A DNA stretch of 64,000 nucleotides from Poecilobothrus nobilitatus (Eukaryota > Arthropoda > Insecta > Diptera > Dolichopodidae), in the NCBI GenBank assembly GCA_947095535.1, contig OX352773.1, forward strand, positions 32,633,398 to 32,697,397, in the 5' to 3' direction. The notes beneath the pieces are model-generated. The model worked only from the letters and a program-made list of their open reading frames with translations. It had not been told where the DNA came from and ran no database searches. This document shows, in pieces, positions 1 to 12,550 of the stretch (the first letter of the stretch is position 1; the number at the start of each line of letters is the position of its first letter). The position numbers and the translations under genes are program-made.

Positions 1-3000
1 AATATATAATCACAAACATAATGTAAATTAAAATAGATATCATCTTTCTATTCGTTATTTCGGCTATTTATTTTTTATTTTTCTTATTATATTTTCTGTA
101 ATATTGTAAATTACTCCTTCATATTATAAAACTACTCTCCTTTTCTTTTTTTTTTTACTTTATTCTTCTTCCACCTTCAACATGTTAGATTTCTTTTTAA
201 AAATTAAAAAAAAAAAAAAAAAGAATAAAAATAAATTTCAATAAACAGCTGGAGATGTTGATTATTTCAATTAAATATAATCATATTCGACATCACATAT
301 TATACAAAGAACACAACAACAACAACAACAATCTAAAATTTATTTCAACCATATTATGATTATTATTGATTCTAAGACAAAAAATAAAAAATAAAATTAA
401 AACTTTATTTTATATTACATATATGCATTCTTATATATACATCTATATAAATATATAATATATATTAGTTAATTTTAGAGATAGATTTAATTTAAGTACA
501 GTTATACTAACATATACACATACATAAGTAGTGGTAATTTTTTTTATAGAAAGTTAAAAAGGTACAAAATGCCTATTTACTTAAGAAAAACAAAGTACCT
601 TCATCATATTAAAAGAAAATGTGTTCAAATTCAACATACATACAATATACTTATATATAATATAGATAACATCCTTTTTTCTTTTCATTTTTAAGTATAT
701 AAAATGCACATTCATATACACACGTATACAGAACTTTTGCTTTATTTTTTTTTTTTTTAGATAATTTGCAAAAAAAAAGAAAAACAAAATATTAGAAAAT
801 TTTTTTCTACCTTTGAAAAGTCATTTTATAATTTAGAATTTAGATCACGTGCTAAGGATTTTCTAACTGTTTTTTCTTTTCTTTTCTTTTCTAATACATA
901 CATTTTTTTTTACCGTTATTGTTATTGTGTTTTTTCTTTTTTTTTTCGTTTTTATATTTTCCAAACAATAGTTTTGAACTTGTCCAATTTTTTGCTTTTT
1001 CATTCAAAATTTTTCTTTATTCAAATAATTTCAATTTCATTGTACGTGAAAAATACCCAAAAGAAAAATTCCTTATTTTTGTTTTATAAAACTTTTGTAT
1101 AATCTATTTAGGCGCGTTTTCTTCAAAAAAAAAAAAAAAAAAAAAGAGAAAATTTCTTCTCCATCTAAAAAATATTTCTTAAGATTATATTTCATCTTTT
1201 ATCAGCAAATAAAATAATATATTTATACATATATAATATAATATATATATATATATATGCAGTAGAACTTCAAAAATATAAGCTTATCAAATATTACAAC
1301 AAAGAAAATTATCATAATTATGAATTACTATACAATAAAAGTTCATCGAAAAATATAAGTATGTATTTTAAATTAATTCTATTCTTAATTATTTTATTTT
1401 CCAAAGATACAGCCCTTAAAGGTTCACAACTTAAGGGTAATTTTCCATTTATTTCTATCCCGCGTTTTCTCTGTTATTAGAAACATCATCTCTCCGGAAA
1501 AGTTTCGACTGTTATCACCAATATCATATGTTTCGACCGATATTATACTTTAGAGTAAAATTTCGATTTTAAAATTGAATTTTGCTGCTGAAAAAAATTT
1601 TTTTTTGTTATAAATTGTAAGATTGATAAGTCTGTGATTTTTACCTAGCAAATAAAAATTATATTTTAATATAATATGTTTTTATCAATTTAGACCAGAA
1701 ATTTTGTTTTAAAGTTCAATATTTGTTCGATTTTTTGAAATTTCCCTGTACATTTAAACAAATACATATGTGTACTGTATTAACATTTGAAAAATAATAA
1801 AATAAACATTTTATGTATAGACATCAGGTCCTTAAAAATAAAAAAATAAAAATATAAACAACAAGAACGAAGAATAAGAAAAGCAAAAGTTTACTTTTCA
1901 ATGCCATTAACATATCGAATACCGAATCAAATAAACAAAATATTCCTTCATCATAAAGTACATATACAAATTTTATACCAATTCAATATTCACCACACCA
2001 TCACTGTATAGTTAACAAAAATTTTAAGAATTTTACTTTTCCAAGTAAAAAGTATTTATGCATTGCATATTATATACGTATAGATAAGTTTTTTCTTTAG
2101 ATTTAAGATTTAAGAGTTTATCTGGAATAGTAAAACTGATGACGGTATATAGTTACCATATATTTATAATGGCATGGCGATGATAATGATGATGATTTAG
2201 CATATATAAAAAAGGAAAAAAAAGAAATTTTTTTTCTAGTTTTTTTTTTTTTGTAATATTTTTTTTTTTTTTATTATGAAAGAGGACTTTAATATTTGAA
2301 TATTTATTTATGGTCTTGTTTTACGTGTTAACCCCTCAAAAACAAATAAAATCGCAGTTTTTCACTTTATGTGAATTGTTTAGAAAGAAAAAAAAAAAAA
2401 ACAAAAACACTGGAGACCCTCTTTTCCAAATCAAAATAGTTTACTAAAAGCCAAAAAATAAACGAAAAAAAAAATAAAAAAAATTGAGCTGAATTTACAT
2501 ATGGATGTTAACATTGAAGAAAAAAAAATTTTTGTTCTTGAAATTACACTTAAATTGTATAAATCTGAATTGAATTTGAATGTATTTTAAAGGTATGAGA
2601 AATAAAAGATAAATACAATGTGTATACAAAATAAAAAACGAAACTTAAAATAAAAAAAAAAAAGAATATTAAAATATGTTGTGCTAGACAATTTAATATT
2701 ATTGAAAATTATATATTTTTGTTTGAATGTTACATCAAAAATATAATGATAATGTCTAGAAAATTTCTGATTTTTTTTCTCTTTATTCAAATAAAATTAA
2801 GTATCTATAATTTTGAAAATTTAATTTTAAAATATAATGTCGGTTTTTATATTATTGCAATTTTTTTTTTAAATATATATATTTAGTTAAATTTAAAATA
2901 AAATTAAAAGAAACATTCCATTTTCAAACAAATTCCATTTAATTTGTTTCACTCAATCCCAAATGAACCTATATTGTATCCATTCTTTAGAATTTATTGA

Positions 3001-3035
3001 TCAAGATCACTGATGAACAATTTCTTAGAAAATAG
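1..3035. other. AT-rich non-coding stretch
   Basis: No gene is supported here. Open frames on both strands run through A/T homopolymers and have Phe/Lys/Ile/Asn-dominated composition. It holds a (CAA)6 run at 313-331, TTTTC pentamers near 871-892, a 20-bp A run at 1126-1145 and an AT dinucleotide run near 1233-1258. A less AT-rich patch at about 1384-1560 contains two copies of GTTTCGAC. On the minus strand this patch reads TRDRNKWK, faintly like the C-terminus of some non-LTR retrotransposons, but this is too short to call. Confidence 0.7.
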
Positions 3036-3042
3036 ATTAGAG

Positions 3043-3228
3043 CAGGGGCCTCGGTGGTCTAGTGGGTAAGAGCGTATAATACGCTGTAAATACCGAGAGA
3101 GTGTGGGTTCGAATCCCACACACGTTATAAGAGTTATTTCTCTTTACGATATTTACAGCCACGCCTGAACAGGAAAGGCTGTGTAATTTCCTGTCCACAT
3201 TTATGTAGCAGAGAAATGCATAAAAAAA
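3043..3228 (+). mobile_element. tRNA-derived SINE, intact copy (copy A)
   Basis: Short retroposed element with a tRNA-like head. The A box TGGTCTAGTGG is at 3055-3065 and the B box GGTTCGAATCC at 3106-3116, which is the arrangement of an internal RNA polymerase III promoter. A tRNA-unrelated body follows, with the words CAGCCACGCCTGAACAG and CCTGTCCACATTTATG, then a short A-rich tail. A 7-bp direct repeat ATTAGAG flanks it at 3036-3042 and 3229-3235 and is read as the target-site duplication. The same sequence recurs on the minus strand at 47151-47339, roughly 90% identical by eye, and in a decayed form at 12394-12550. A functional tRNA gene is excluded because there is no 3' acceptor strand complementary to the 5' end and the shared unit extends more than 100 bp beyond the tRNA part. 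It depends on a partner LINE for movement (known for SINEs); the partner cannot be told from here. Confidence 0.88.
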
Positions 3229-3235
3229 ATTAGAG

Positions 3236-6200
3236 TACTCGAAATAAAAATATGGAATTATTTGTTTAACTTCAATTTTCTTCAAATCCTTTTATACGTA
3301 CAGTCACATCATATAGGATTTACATTTTTTTTTTTAACTTTATTTTAGTTTCTGAAAATAACACAAAAATACAAGTCACATTCTAACTACAACTTCAGTT
3401 TTCAGTAAAAGAAATTTAGATCCTATATATAATTTTCTATTAATCCATATCTTGAGAAATTACCTTAATACTGTGGCCAAATTTTTTTAATGACTGCCTT
3501 TATAATGAAAGTAAAAATTCAAATGTACTCTCATGTATAGTGCAAAACTTTGTCTTTATTTTTTACTGGAGCTTTTTATAGAGTTTAATCTGTCAGTAAA
3601 CACAAGCAATCCCTATTATTTTATTTAAAAATAAAAATCAATTTAATGAAAAGAATTATAAACTTTTTAAATTTTAAAAATAAAATGCAAAGTTTTGTTT
3701 TAATTATCTCTGATGTATCCATTTTAATTCTTAATTTATAGTAAGTGATTAAACTATAAAAACTTATTATTATTTATTCAACTTATTTATATAAAACTTT
3801 TAAATTAATTCAATTTAAATAAAAAACCCAGTACTTAAATTTTTGTAATTTAAAAAGGTTTTTTTTTTTTATTCTTTTTGCTCAATAAACCAAAACAATT
3901 TCAATCAACACTTCAATTTCAATTAAAATAATTAATTAAAAATTCAATGTTTCAATGTAATGATTTTATCATTAACAATTAAATTTTTGAAAATTTATAA
4001 AACACAAAACCGAACATTATCGAAATTAAATTTTATAATTTAAAAACTTTAAACAAATGGATTACAAAATAAAACAAAAAAAAACAAGAAAAATAAATAA
4101 AAAAAATTTAATTTTCATTAACAGGATTCACATCTCAAATATAATAAAAATTGATTTCCTGTACTTAACACCAGATTTCTGACATCAATATTTTTTTTTT
4201 TTGTTTTTTGTTTTTTCTTCTTTTATCTTTTTTTTTTTTGTTGATTGCATATACATATAAAATATATATATCCAGAGATACAATAGAACCCTTGTAATAT
4301 ATTCCACAAAATGTTTGAAAGGGCTACCAAATAATATTTTATACTTTTTTTTATTTTATTGTTTTTATCCTTTTTTCGGGGGATATCTTTAGTTTGTTAT
4401 TGGAAAATGGTACGCATTTTAGCCATTCAAAAAATAAATCTTACAAATTGTTTAGCAATTTTTTTTTTTAACATTTGTTTTTTTTGTTTTCTTTTTTTTT
4501 TCAAAATGGCACACAACACATCATAACAAGAGCAAACAAACTTTTTTTTTTGTAAAACATCATTAAAAATAAAAAAAATATACAACAAGAAAAAGAAAAG
4601 CAAAAAAGCCATCATCCCTTTTTTTTTGTTTCCTTAAGAAAACAAAATGTACGTCTTTAGTACACTTTAAAAAATATATCGCCATATTCACCTCTCATCT
4701 GCCATTTTTTTTGTTTTTTTTTTCTCAATCCAAAAAAAAAAAAACAAACTCACACTATAAATTCTCAATTCATAAATACCATTTTCGTAATATTTATTCA
4801 AGGATCACATAGAATCCTTAGAGCAGTAAATCGTTTTTCAATTTTTACGGCATCTTTTATTCTTTGTAATCTTTTTTTTTTTGTTTTTTGTTTGTTTACC
4901 CAAACTTGGCATTCATCTCTAGCCTAACCTAAAAGTTAACTATGAGAACAAAAAAAAAAAATTGGAATATATGAACGTACAACAAAATTTAGCACAGCTT
5001 CTCCAAGCAAATATGTCTAAAACGTGTGTTCCATTCAAAAAAAAAAAAATAATAAAATAAATAAAAAAAAAGAAAAACTGAAAAAAACATTTTTTTTTTT
5101 TTGTTGTATGAAAAACTCTTATAAATTTTCCAGAAAATGTGTTTGTATGAATTTGAAAGTCGCATTTTATATTGTTCGTTTATAAATGTTCGTTTCGAAC
5201 AACAAAAAAACAAAAAAAAAAATTTAATTCAGAAAATATTTCGTAGAAAAAAGTAAACATAATTGAGAATTCCGTTTCGAAGAAAATATCCTAAAAAAAA
5301 CAAAAACAAAAAAGAAAATGAAAATTCATACTCACACTCACACCCATCATCATAAGTAATTCTTGAAGTACCAAAACAATAATTTATAAAAAAAACTTTA
5401 ACACACTATACACACTATACTACACAAAACACAATTCACAATACCACAAAAAAAAAAAAAAATTGAATGCAATAAAATATTAGAAGCCATACACACACGT
5501 TCAAACACATATTTTTTATATACACTAAAAGTTATACACAAATCAAAAAATTATATTAATAATATAAAATACATATAATGTATATTTTTTTATACTTTTT
5601 TCAAGAACCGTTATTGAATCATAACACAATAACATCTTCTTTATACCATTTTATAAGTACATATATATGTATATTATATCTTTGAAGAAGGTTATAAGGT
5701 TATACTTGAATAAGAGGACACTTAATGTCAAAATAATACTTTACAATAATAATGAGAACTCCAGCAAAAATAAAAAAACACAAAAATATACAAAAATCGA
5801 ATCCTTAAGCAAGAAAATTGAAGGCGTTTGGAGGGATTGCGAATAAGAGGCCATTTCAATGACAGAATAATATAAAATCAAATTGTTTAGCCTTGGGGTC
5901 CACTTTTTTTTTTTTATTTTACAAACAAGAAAGAAAACCGAAATTTTCTTTTTAAATTCAATTCGAAAGCCTAGTAGGTGGAAAGCATCCTTATAATTTT
6001 ATTCAAAAAGAAAATTTTTTCCAAGAAAATTATTATTTTTTTTTGTAATTTTTTTTTTTGCCCAAAGAATTTCTTTAAAGAAAGAAACTTGATTTTTTTT
6101 TATAGACAAGGACAAATATATTGACGCTTAAAAATTAATGTATGATTTTTTTAAATATTCTGACACTTTAGAAGAATTTTTTTTAATGTTTTTGACAAGC

Positions 6201-6555
6201 ATTTGACATTTATTGAAGACAAAAATATGGCAATTTATAATTTTTGAGTTAAAGCTGAATAAATGGTTTCTTTTTTTAAAGTTATAAAATTGTGTTACTA
6301 CAATTAAAAATTTAATTCGAATAAAAGTATTTCAACTTAAAGTGCAATTTGAAGCGTGACTAAACCCGACAAGAAAAGATTAATTTATTTCTATAGTACA
6401 TTATATGTGGGGTTAGAATCAAAATAAATAAAAACAAGACCAATAAACAAAAAAAAATTTCGAAATTTTCTAATTTTGTTTTTAATTAATGTTCGTTATA
6501 ATATATAGTATGTCTTCTTGTTTGCTAAGGCATTTTTGTTAAGACAAAATACTTT
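3236..6555. other. AT-rich non-coding stretch
   Basis: Nothing recognisable as a gene. It is dominated by T and A runs of 8-14 bases and simple AT-rich sequence. A slightly more GC-rich patch at about 5800-5910 contains short open frames separated by stops. It has no splice-site support and no recognised family. Confidence 0.65.
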
Positions 6556-6672
6556 ACGTACCTAAGTATCAGTACTTTACCTTCACCTAGCTAAGTATCA
6601 GTACTTTACCTTCACCTACCTAAGTATCAGTACTTTACCTTTACCTACCTAAGTATCTACCTAGTATCAGTA
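6556..6672. repeat. 29-bp minisatellite, about four copies
   Basis: The word CTAAGTATCAGTACTTTACC recurs with the shared core AAGTATC starting at 6564, 6593, 6622 and 6651, an exact 29-bp period. The first three units are almost identical and the fourth degenerates into a shorter CTACCTAGTATCAG variant. There is no coding potential in a consistent frame, because 29 is not a multiple of three. This is most simply a local tandem duplication in non-coding DNA. Confidence 0.85.
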
Positions 6673-7404
6673 TACTTTTGGGTTATTTCAGATTTTCACT
6701 GAAAGTAATGACAACTTACTGCAAGAAATGATCATGAAAAGTATAATCCTAAAGTTTTCATTCAAATATTTTAAAATACAGACGGACTTCCAATTATGTT
6801 TTTAAAAAACATTCTGATAGTTAAAAAAATTTATAATTAAAATAACTGTAAAAAAAATTACATAATTTTGATTTTTTTTTTAAATTGGTAGTGATGAAAA
6901 ATTAATTAACATTAACAAATTTCATTAACCCATCCCTTATAATTCTTAAAATAATTATATCCAAATAATGAATGAATTGTTCAAGAAATAAAGAGAAGCG
7001 TATTTAAAATATCCGAAGAGACAATGTTTCATCAATTTTTTTTTTTTTAAATTTTTTTTTATAATAAATACTAAAGACTTTTACTGATATATACTCCTTT
7101 AATTAATTTTTGCCGAGACAAAAACAAAGAACATTTTTTAAATTAATTATGAAACAATTAATTATCCAATTTTTAATATTACAAAACATGTTTAATTAAA
7201 AGTAAATGAATTTTACAACAATAACAACTACAACAACAAAAAAAAATTTTTTACTCATCCATCAAAATTTGTCATAAATTAGTTCATTATAATTTCTATG
7301 CATTTTGCCACTATTATCTGCAACTTTTCTAATATTTTTTTTTTTTTTCTTCTTTCTCTAATAACTTTGCAACAAATTTCAAAAATAAAATTACTGCAAA
7401 AAGA

Positions 7405-7438
<34 letters not shown>

Positions 7439-8085
7439 AACAGATTAAAAACAAGAAGCTGTCATATCAAACAACATAAAAAAATTAATTTAAAATCATA
7501 TTTTTTTCATATTAAAGATACAAGATTTTTTTTTTAGTTATAAACTGAATAAAATTGATGAAGAAAATAACTTATTATAAAAAAGAGATATGATGATTCG
7601 TTGAAATAACTGTAAAATAACAAAAATAACTGTTTTGTTGAAAAAGCAACAAAAAAAAAAAGAAAAAAAAACAAAATGTATAGTGTTTATGCAATTAAAA
7701 TTAATTATTCTTTTTTAACTGAATGAAAATTTATATTTAGGAAGAGAATGAAGAAAAGTTAATAAAGTTTTTTTTTTTTTTAATATTTAATACGTCATAA
7801 AAAGTAAATCATAATTAATTTGTAGAGAATCATATATATATATATATATATGTATATATATGTATGTAGTTATTCAGTGAGTAAATTATGTTTATTAATT
7901 TTATAAATAACTTAAATTTTAAAAAATGATTTAATTTGAAAATCCATATTAATTTTAATAAATACTAGATTTTTAAATCCTAATCCTCTATATACTTTTC
8001 ATTCTATTTAAATTTTAGCCATGGTACGTATAATTTAGACTATTTTCGTTAGACCAATTGTATATTAAATGAAATAACATTTGAC
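6673..8085. other. AT-rich non-coding stretch
   Basis: No gene seen. It contains a long A run near 7410-7438 and an AT/GTAT dinucleotide run at about 7831-7862. One 79-codon open frame on the plus strand at 7298-7537 consists largely of a poly-Lys block from the A run plus Phe/Asn codons and is treated as noise. Confidence 0.65.
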
Positions 8086-8535
8086 GGCAGTGGCGTAATT
8101 TTGATTTAAGCGCCCTAAGCAAAAATTTTATTTGTGTTCCTTCCAATGATATTCTTTTGAGCATATAAAAAAATATTAACATTATTACAAAAGAAAATAA
8201 TCATTAACAAAAAAAAAAAGGTTTTTTTTTTCACAACCCTATTAAGAGATCTCAAATTAATAGAAAATTAAATCTAAAAATAACAAATTCTACATATTTT
8301 CACTTTCTTGTTTTTTTTGACATAATAACTAAAATTATTTTCTTTTAGTTTTTGCGGATGCAAAATCTTCAATAGTTTCTTGTTTACTCATTTTATCTGT
8401 TTTTTCCCAATATTGAGAAGTCCTACATATTTTAGTCTTTCCTGCCCTGAAATTATATATTGCTGAGATAATTTTTTATAATTTTTAGTTTAGAAAAACA
8501 ACGTTATGCAGATCTTACTGTTACATATAGGTAAG
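8086..8535 (-). mobile_element. hAT-family DNA transposon fossil (transposase C-terminus and one end)
   Basis: The minus strand carries a broken but clear hAT transposase dimerisation region. From 8530 downward one frame reads VTVRSA, a stop, then RCFSKLKIIKNYLSNI, matching the family pattern VTVASAERSFSKLKLIKNYLRSTM. After a frame shift it continues QERLKYVGLLNIG (family: QERLxxLALLSIE). After another shift it ends TIEDFASAKTKR near 8345 (family: IxDFAxxKARR). At 8086 the plus strand begins CAGTGGCGTAATTTTG, with GCGCCCTAAGC just inside, typical of a hAT terminal repeat and on the correct side of the transposase 3' end. The N-terminal zinc finger, the catalytic core and the other terminus are not recognisable, so the upstream limit is uncertain and may reach about 8660. 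In-frame stops and at least two frame shifts show it is dead. The family match is from memory of the consensus, not a search. Confidence 0.82.
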
Positions 8536-8659
8536 ATTATAAATAGTTGAAGCTATTATTACTTGATTAAACGATGAAGCCACATAAGTGTGTGTGAGTT
8601 GAAAGAACTTGACATTTGTTTATGAGTTCATTATTTCTTTTCGATGCAATTTTCATTAT

Positions 8660-10109
8660 AGCGGTGGTCTTATAAAAAAAATAATTTAATGAATTATTGG
8701 TATTTCTAAATAACTCGTATAAAAAAATAATATAAATAAATAAATCGTATATAAATTCAAATTAAATTACACCTTCAAGTAAAAACTAATTTTGAGCAGA
8801 ACACATAGTTATTCCTCCAAACCGTTTTTAATAAACGAGTTATTTTTTTTGCGCTCTTGTAAGTCTTTGCTCACTTCATCTATAAATAGTTAACCCGCTT
8901 TTGGACAGCGTAAAAATAATACAATCAAAAAATTATTCAAATTATTTTTAAAATCTTACTAGTCAATTAACAGATTTTATCCTCACAAGTTATGTTTAAG
9001 AAATAAACAGCTTTAATGACTTTCAATTAAATTTAGAAAGTCCGTATCTCATATACGAGTACATAAATTATTTTTTACATTCATTTTTTTTTTTTTTTCT
9101 GTTTAAATTAACACTAAAATACAAAAATTATTTTTAAAAATTGATAATAAAATGAAAGTTGAATAATATTATGAGATGTCACAGGTCAACAAAAAATAAA
9201 AACTAATAAATAACTGTTATAAGTCATTTTAAAATCAATATTACAGCTATATAAATTAAATTAAATCAAATATGTTGCAAAATTTATTAGAATTATAATA
9301 TTACGCTTTCTTGAACAAAAAAAAATTTTGAAATAATGAACTGAATTGATTGCAAAAATCCACAAAAAAAAGAACATATTGGAAATTTTTAAATTTGTAC
9401 CGTCAATTTTCAATTTTCAAATATAATTCAATTTAATTTATTGCCTCTAAAAGTGATATAATATAAAAACTTAATTTTATTATCACCAAAAACAAAAATA
9501 TATTAAAAAATCAAAAATAAAAAAATTATATCAAAATTCGAAAATTTCAAAAATTTTACAAAAAAAAAAATTTCTATCTAATTTAAAATTTGAAGAAAAA
9601 TGTGAAAATGAAATTAAACAAATAAAAATAAACCTTTACCTTTAAAAATAAATTATACGCATTAACGCACTGAATCAAAATGCTTTATTTGGAGGATACA
9701 ATATAACCTTTAATCTATGAATAAACTAAAATGAGCTAAAATCTAAAAATTTAAAAGATCATAACCTAACTAACCTAATTTTTTTGTTAAAAAGATCATT
9801 AATATTTTATAAAATAAATTGTATCGAATAAATTGTATCGACCAATTCAAGCCCTATTATAACAATTGTCATTCAGATCAAATTGAAATAAAATATGAAA
9901 TCATTCATTGAAATTAATTCAAAAATATACAGTTTTAAAGTCAAAATTATAAAATTATGAAATTTTTAAAGTAAAAGTATATATTTTTAACAGTCAAATC
10001 ATATCCAAATAATTTATCAAATAATTTATTCATAGTTAAGAAAATATATATATATAGTAGTTTGATCATTAATTTAGAAAGTATATTACCGTATATTGAT
10101 TTTTTCCAG
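8660..10109. other. AT-rich non-coding stretch
   Basis: No gene supported. The first few hundred bases may still belong to the decayed hAT element but no opposite terminal repeat was found. The remainder is simple AT-rich sequence with many short T and A runs. Confidence 0.6.
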
Positions 10110-10153
10110 TCCTATGCAACAAAATGATGAATGTGAACCAGTTAAACTGACAG
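10110..10153 (+). CDS. Candidate micro-exon of an unidentified gene (speculative)
   Basis: A 44-nt island of about 39% GC stands out in a surrounding of roughly 15-20% GC. It is preceded by a good acceptor (TTTTTTCCAG ending at 10109) and followed by a CAG|GTACAA donor. In the frame starting one base in it reads PMQQNDECEPVKLT plus one leftover base, so it would have two codon bases upstream and an open phase-1 end. The frame has acidic residues and Cys rather than the Phe/Lys/Ile noise of neighbouring frames. The C-E-P start superficially resembles the first cysteine segment of Frizzled-type cysteine-rich domains, but 14 residues cannot establish that. It is not the missing first exon of the cuticle gene at 48-58 kb, because the phase does not fit and it is hydrophilic. 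It could equally be a transposon scrap. Confidence 0.22.
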
Positions 10154-10309
10154 GTACAAACAATTTATCGAGATAAAAATACTAGGTATTCATTCTCTCT
10201 TTATTATACAACTTTTGAAATAATTTTTGGTTTCAAATTTAAAAAGATGGTTTCAGAAAATTTTGAACATTTAAACAAATTATGTTAACTCTAACTATGT
10301 AGTTAATGT

Positions 10310-10925
10310 GACGGTACATCATAAGTCCGGTAAACAAAATTAAATGGAGTATGAAAAAATTAAGCATATTTTTACTTATGCCATAAAATTTATTTCGTTA
10401 CCTATGACTTATGCATATACTGACATAAGTATGAAAATCTAAAAATGCATAAATTTACCACAAAAACAATAAAAAAATAACAAAAATAATTTTTGGGAAA
10501 GGGGAATATGGCTAGAAAATCGGGATTATGTACTTTTACTGAATATACATAATATATATATATATATATATATATATGTATAAATACAAGAAAGAGTTCG
10601 ATTTAGGAGGGATTTTATAGTTTAGAAAGTCAGTGCGTATTCTTTTTTCCAAAATAATATGTTTATGTACATATATGAGGGATGTACTTTTCATACTTAT
10701 AACTTTTGATCTTATGATGTAACGCTGTACTTATATGTCATAAGTACGAAATTTTATTATGACATAAGTATGAAATTTCAATTTTTTTGTACTATGTTAT
10801 TTTTTTTTTTTTGTTGTACTTATGTCATATGTTATAAGTACATACGAAACAAAAATTATGAATTTTTATTTGTATTTATGTCATTGTTTATTTTGTACGT
10901 ATAATTTTCGAACTTATGACATAGC
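10310..10925. repeat. Cluster of ACTTATG(N)CAT / TGACATAAGT words in both orientations
   Basis: About ten variants of the same 10-12 bp word occur in direct and inverted orientation, for example TGACATAAGTATGAAA near 10421 and 10761, ACTTATATGTCATAAGT near 10729, ACTTATGTCATATGTTATAAGT near 10818 and AACTTATGACATA near 10908. Several pairs form local inverted repeats. An AT dinucleotide run lies in the middle at about 10548-10577. The organisation suggests a decayed foldback or MITE-like element that grew from short duplications. No transposase is visible. Confidence 0.55.
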
Positions 10926-12393
10926 TCCAGTTTAATGCTACCAGTTCAATATTTAAAGCAATCTCTGAATAATTATTCCCACTTTCATATATTAATTTAA
11001 TCTGGAAATTTTATAATTGCAAAAAGGAAATGGCAAATGACAATATTGATAATACAAATATTATATTTATTTTTTATAAATTAAATTTAAATTATTTTTA
11101 AAATATCAATAATATCAAATATAAAATAATAATAATCATCATTAATTATAATTTGTTGAAAAAATTTAGTTTTTCAAAATCAAAAATTAGAAAATAAAAA
11201 ATTTAAAAATAAAAATAATGACTTATAAATGGTACATTTATTTCAAAAATCATGTTATGTGTGTATGCACATATCTATATGAATAAATACGAAATCTAAA
11301 TAAAATTTTCTTTTTTTTTTTTTCAATTTATTTTCTTGTTATTTTCCTATTTTATTTATAATAATTTTCAAATATACTCATTAGTTGTTATTAACATTCA
11401 AAGTCAGTCAAAAAGAAGAAATATTTTATAACATTTTCAGAAATAATAAAATTAAAATTAAAAATAAATCCATAATATGACAGTTAAATTGTGAAAATGG
11501 CAGCCATTTCTCCCTAGAGTCAGTTTATATAGTATAGAAATAAAATGGTACATAGTTCCGTTATTTTGTGTATATATACGTGAGTTTTTTTATTTTAATT
11601 AAAAAAAAGAAAATAAAATGAAATATAATTTCGTCTTTTTTTATATATTTTTTATAAATATCTTATAATTATAAGTATTGCAATTTATAATCACTTTTGT
11701 TTAATTTTTTTTTATCAGTTTATAGTTTATTTTTTAATTGTAGAGTAGAAAAAATCTATTAAGTGAATAAAATATTACAAAAAAAAATATTACAAAATAA
11801 AATTTTATTTTATAAAAAAAAACTTGATAAACCAAAGCGTATATATATATTATAAAATATGATCTCTACTTATATTGTATGCGTTTTGAGATACGAAATA
11901 ATGAAATGAAAGAAATGTCAATAGCCTTGATCAATTTAAATTAAATCAATTATATATTAATTTATTTTCTTATTTTTAATTTTTCACGTAAAATTGTTAA
12001 TATTTAAAGTAATTTCTAATTATATGTGTAAAGTAAAAAAAATAGAAATAAAAGTATCTGTAGTATAATTTGATATATATATATAAATTCAATTTTTACA
12101 TTAAAAATTTAATTAAAATTTAAAAATATTGGCATTATACAAGTTACTCTTTTAATTGTTATACAAATATTAAAATTAAAATAAAATAGCAAGTAAAATT
12201 AAATAAACAACAAGTATATAATATATCTTATAATTAATATAATATTGTGATATGGTAATATATAGTAAAATAATAAAAAATAATATTCTTGTATATTTAT
12301 AAGAAAAACAGATGGCATATAGAAATAAAGAATTATTTACAAATTAAGAATAATAAATGACTTAGTGGATGTGCAATGCTCCTTATAGAAGTG
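10926..12393. other. AT-rich non-coding stretch
   Basis: No gene or recognised repeat. An apparent ATG-donor combination at 11545-11585 (ATG followed 33 bases later by GTGAGT) was examined as a possible first exon for the downstream cuticle gene and not accepted. Confidence 0.6.
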
Positions 12394-12550
12394 AGGGGAA
12401 AAAAAATAAAAAGCTGGCTAAGAGCGTATAAAATAAGCTGTAAACACTGGTAGAGTGTGGTTTCGAATTACACACACGTCGTAAGAATTATTCTTCAATT
12501 CGATATTTAAAACCACACCTGGAAAATAGTATTTTGTTCGCACTTGATAT
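12394..12550 (+). mobile_element. Degraded tRNA-derived SINE (copy C)
   Basis: Same family as the copies at 3043-3228 and 47151-47339. The segment reading GGCTAAGAGCGTATAAAAT, AGCTGTAAACACTGG, AGAGTGTGG and ACACACGTCGTAAGA follows the family order. The B box is damaged (GGTTTCGAATTAC instead of GGTTCGAATCC) and the A box is partly replaced by an A-rich segment. The body is recognisable only as ACCACACCTGGA and nearby words, and no A tail or target duplication is visible. It is older than the other two copies. Confidence 0.72.

Noticed and set aside
1384..1560. Less AT-rich patch with minus-strand TRDRNKWK, faintly like the C-terminus of RTE-type LINEs
   Set aside because: Only eight residues agree with the pattern, and no other part of the element is present.
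3037..3285. 82-codon minus-strand frame containing GIRTHTLSVFTAYYTLLPT, with a similar plus-strand frame at 47183-47410
   Set aside because: Both are antisense readings through the SINE copies, including the tRNA-like B box. They resemble each other only because the SINEs do.
5800..5910. Short coding-like segment ESLSKKIEGVWRDCE
   Set aside because: Fifteen codons before a stop, with no splice sites and no family.
7860..7882. Possible first exon for the cuticle gene: ATG TAT GTA GTT ATT CA followed by GTGAGT
   Set aside because: It would join only through an alternative acceptor at 47964 and would need a 40-kb intron. The ATG arises within an AT/GTAT microsatellite, with no promoter signal.
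11545..11585. Second possible first exon: an ATG with eleven codons and two bases, then GTGAGT
   Set aside because: It has the same phase problem at the preferred acceptor 47962/47963 and a very long intron. Chance ATG-donor pairs are expected in this much sequence.
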